Program-made: the position numbers and the translations under genes | Shown here: positions 61,875 to 64,000 of the stretch, in pieces | Position numbering within the stretch: position 1 is the first letter of the stretch | How the letters are laid out: every line of letters begins with the position of its first letter | NCBI GenBank assembly: GCA_964019335.1 | Contig: OZ025692.1 | Location: 255,501 to 319,500, forward strand | Length of the DNA stretch: 64,000 bases | Direction: 5' to 3' | Source of the DNA: Diplonema japonicum | Lineage: Eukaryota > Euglenozoa > Diplonemea > Diplonemida > Diplonemidae | Notes under the pieces: model-generated | What the model was told of the DNA's origin: nothing | What the model saw: only the letters and a program-made list of their open reading frames with translations | The model's database searches: none

Positions 61875-64000
61875 TCAATTCAATACCCGTGGTGCCGGCA
61901 GGGGGTTCGGGAGTTGCGACGCTGGAGGTGGCACAACAGAGGCAAGAGCAGCCTCTTTCGCACGCAAATCGGTACATTCAACGGTCAACTGGGAGAGCTC
62001 TGTCTCGAGTATAGCCTTCTGTTCACATAGGCGGATGAGCTCACCTGCGATGTGGTTCTGCCCCTGTTCTGCCTTGACCAGCATCTCAGGCTTCTGCCGC
62101 ACAAGCGACATCAGGTCCTCTTCAGTCTGGGCAATACGTGCCCTGCACTTGATGGCCTCCGCCTCGATGCCCTGTGTGTCGTACTTCACCAACTGCTGCC
62201 TCCAGTAGTTCACATTGTTCAGCAGCGACTGCTGCTGCCCGTCTATGGTGGCAAGCGTTTTTTCCCTGTGCTCCACAAGTTCCACCTCTTTCATCTTCAT
62301 CTCCAGAATTTCCTTGTTCAGCCCCCCCAGCACTATCCTAAGTTCCTCTGCTTTTTGCTCCCTTCTCAGCCTGCTCTGCTCATGTGCCTCTAGCAGCGTC
62401 CTCACCTTCGACTCATTCCTTGGCGACATGCTCCCTGTCGGCATCCTCGGCTGTGGCGGTGGCGGTGGTGGTGACATGTCCCTTGCCTCGTGGTGCTCCC
62501 GGCCACCCCGCGCACGGATCGGGCTCACAGTCCTCAGCTGCGTTGGCAACGGCTGGTTGATGAGGCTCTCCATGCTCTCCAGCATCTGCTCGATCTGCTC
62601 CACTGAAGGCCCTGCCTGCGGACGCGGTTGCTCGACTCTCGGGGCCACAGGCGAGGGAGACGGGATGTCGTGGTGGAACAGCGGCGGTGGTGGGGAAACC
62701 TCAGTCCTCCTGGGGCTGTGGCCTCTCCTTCTGGGTGGGCTGACGCGCTTGGGGTCCACGGGTACGACGGACTTCGTCGGGAGAGGGATGCGTGCACGTG
62801 CGGGAGAGTTCGTCCTTGAGATGGACGCACTAGGGGGCTCGCTCTTCCTTCTCGGGAATGCAACATGGCTTACTTCCCTGCTTGCGGGCTGCATGCTAGC
62901 AGCGGACTGTACGTGTAGTGGCATCACGGCCGGCTGTAAGGGTGTGGCGGGGAGCAGTTCCGTCACTGTTGCTGTCATGGTTGTGCTGGCGATCTGTGAG
63001 TGTCGCCCCCGCAGGTGCAGCTTGGACAGCTTCTTCTTCAGCAAAGCATTGGTCCTCTTTAGCATGGCAGCATTCCGCTTCAACTGCTTTAAGTCTTCGA
63101 TCTTCTGCATTGCAAGGCCCAGTTGCGCGTCCTTCTTCTTCAGCAGGTTTACTTTCGCGTCTTCTTCAGCAAGTTTTGCAGAGATCCATGCCTTCCATTT
63201 CTGCACCTTTTCGATTGCCCCAACAACGGGATCGCTGCTGAGGTCTGGGTCGGGTGCGATCTCGTCTATCAGTGTCGTGAGCTTGTTGCGGAGTGCCTCT
63301 TCTTTCCGATCCTTCATCAGCAGCTGGTCAGTTTTTGTTGACAACTGCTGCCGCAGCCTTTCCAGCTCCTGTTCGGCAGCTTCTGCTAGCGCACTGGAGG
63401 CCACAGCCTTGCCCTCAGCATCCTTGTTGCTCTTGTCCACAAGTGCGTTCTGCAGACCGTCAGCGTGCTCTTTTTGTATTGCGGCCTCCCTCTCGGCAGA
63501 GAAGGCACGCCTCTCAAGGGAGTGCGATTCGTCCCTCAGCCCCTCGAGCTCCTTGCGCAAGAACTCCGTTTTCGTGGCGATCTCCTCTCTCAGGCGCTGG
63601 TTCTCCGCCTTCAACACATCAACATCCTTCCGCACGGCCTGTGCTTCGAGGGTTGCACAGTCAAGTTCCTCCTGTCGCTTTTGAAGCATGTTCTGCAGTG
63701 CTTCTAGTTGTGACTGGTGCTGGTTGCACTCGTTCTCGAAGAGCTTCATGGTCTCCGCCTGCCTCTTCGCTTCTACTTCTGACAGCTCTGCCTGCGCCTT
63801 GACGAGAGCGTCCCTCTCAGCAAGGTTTTTGCACAGCGCGTCTATTTTGTCGTCGGCATTGGCGACTTGGCTCTGCAGCTGCAGAATCTCCGACGTTTTG
63901 ACAGTCAGCTCGCCCTGCGCTGCAGCAAGATCCACAGACTTCGTGGCAAGCTCCTCCGACCTCCTTGCCAAGTCGGCACGTAGTGCGTTTACCTCAGCAT
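61875..64000 (-). CDS. Large coiled-coil protein, C-terminal part (runs off the right edge)
   Basis: Open without interruption from the right edge to the stop at 61875; about 700 residues are visible. The first ~330 residues are almost continuous heptad repeats (ELATKSVDLAAAQGELTVKTSEILQLQSQVANADDKIDALCKNLAERDAL...). A Pro/Ser/Arg-rich linker follows with SPPRRRGHSPRRTEVSPPPP and SPARARIPLPTKS, then a second coiled coil (LEAHEQSRLRREQKAEELRIVLGGLNKEILEMKMKEVELVEH) and a short Pro/Ala tail. Such proteins are often cytoskeletal, basal-body or Golgi scaffolds. The start is outside the window; ATG at 63971 is only the first in view. No family recognised. Confidence 0.85.
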   Translation of the reverse strand, partial: AEVNALRADLARRSEELATKSVDLAAAQGELTVKTSEILQLQSQVANADDKIDALCKNLAERDALVKAQAELSEVEAKRQAETMKLFENECNQHQSQLEALQNMLQKRQEELDCATLEAQAVRKDVDVLKAENQRLREEIATKTEFLRKELEGLRDESHSLERRAFSAEREAAIQKEHADGLQNALVDKSNKDAEGKAVASSALAEAAEQELERLRQQLSTKTDQLLMKDRKEEALRNKLTTLIDEIAPDPDLSSDPVVGAIEKVQKWKAWISAKLAEEDAKVNLLKKKDAQLGLAMQKIEDLKQLKRNAAMLKRTNALLKKKLSKLHLRGRHSQIASTTMTATVTELLPATPLQPAVMPLHVQSAASMQPASREVSHVAFPRRKSEPPSASISRTNSPARARIPLPTKSVVPVDPKRVSPPRRRGHSPRRTEVSPPPPLFHHDIPSPSPVAPRVEQPRPQAGPSVEQIEQMLESMESLINQPLPTQLRTVSPIRARGGREHHEARDMSPPPPPPQPRMPTGSMSPRNESKVRTLLEAHEQSRLRREQKAEELRIVLGGLNKEILEMKMKEVELVEHREKTLATIDGQQQSLLNNVNYWRQQLVKYDTQGIEAEAIKCRARIAQTEEDLMSLVRQKPEMLVKAEQGQNHIAGELIRLCEQKAILETELSQLTVECTDLRAKEAALASVVPPPASQLPNPLPAPRVLN

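Overview
This window looks like nuclear DNA of a unicellular eukaryote (protist). Its proteins include two major vault proteins, a dyskerin/CBF5 pseudouridine synthase, a CHO2-type phospholipid methyltransferase, a mitochondrial tricarboxylate carrier, a bestrophin, a leishmanolysin, CTD-phosphatase-like HAD enzymes, CCCH zinc-finger and ADF-H proteins. It has many spliceosomal introns and one eukaryotic tRNA gene with internal A and B boxes. I cannot name the lineage. The introns are very short (mostly 32-97 nt, GTATG-type donors) and often carry a long A-tract on the coding strand. Intergenic DNA is packed with runs of A, T, G or C.

Every gene I can support, including the tRNA, lies on the minus strand: about 22 protein genes in one direction over 64 kb. 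Many start codons directly follow a run of A on the coding strand.

Layout by + coordinate (all genes minus): start of an unidentified gene (1-317); bestrophin (855-1991); tricarboxylate-type mitochondrial carrier (2410-3288); unassigned and low-complexity DNA (3.3-5.5 kb); secreted, probably GPI-anchored leishmanolysin (5541-7861); gap with a piggyBac-like relic; tail-anchored protein (9433-10107); small basic protein (10337-10876); CHO2-like methyltransferase (12511-14399); coiled-coil protein (14851-15964); DBC1/CCAR-like protein (16224-17625); dyskerin (18496-20059); acidic EP-rich protein (20305-20871); SH3/tudor-like plus double ADF-H protein (22015-23912); PH-coiled-coil-PDZ protein (26326-27741); EGF-like membrane protein (27848-28681); two paralogous HAD phosphatases (30277-31245, 32136-33272) sharing an identical 350-bp tract; Q-rich coiled-coil protein (33434-35790); multi-pass membrane protein (36193-36792); helical-repeat protein (36859-37860); FkbM-type methyltransferase with tRNA-Lys(CTT) in its first intron (38799-40448); two tandem major vault protein genes (41719-44643, 45960-48942); GC-rich mobile-element-like island (49.1-49.6 kb); a 1077-residue W-repeat protein (49743-52976); a 5.6-kb repeat zone with a G-rich hexamer array, a MITE-like element, a foldback and a tyrosine-recombinase fragment; a triple CCCH protein (58602-59349); a tudor-like protein (59542-60244); a PPPDE/DeSI peptidase (60838-61389); and a large coiled-coil protein running off the right edge (61875-end).

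The genes do not form one pathway. Themes are membrane lipids and transport (CHO2-like, bestrophin, carrier), RNA metabolism and signalling (dyskerin, CTD-phosphatase-like, CCCH, CCAR-like), cytoskeleton (ADF-H, coiled coils) and vault particles. The most notable structures are the intron-nested tRNA, the homogenised paralogues and the repeat zone. All exon models are hand-made from splice sites and reading phase and need transcript support.
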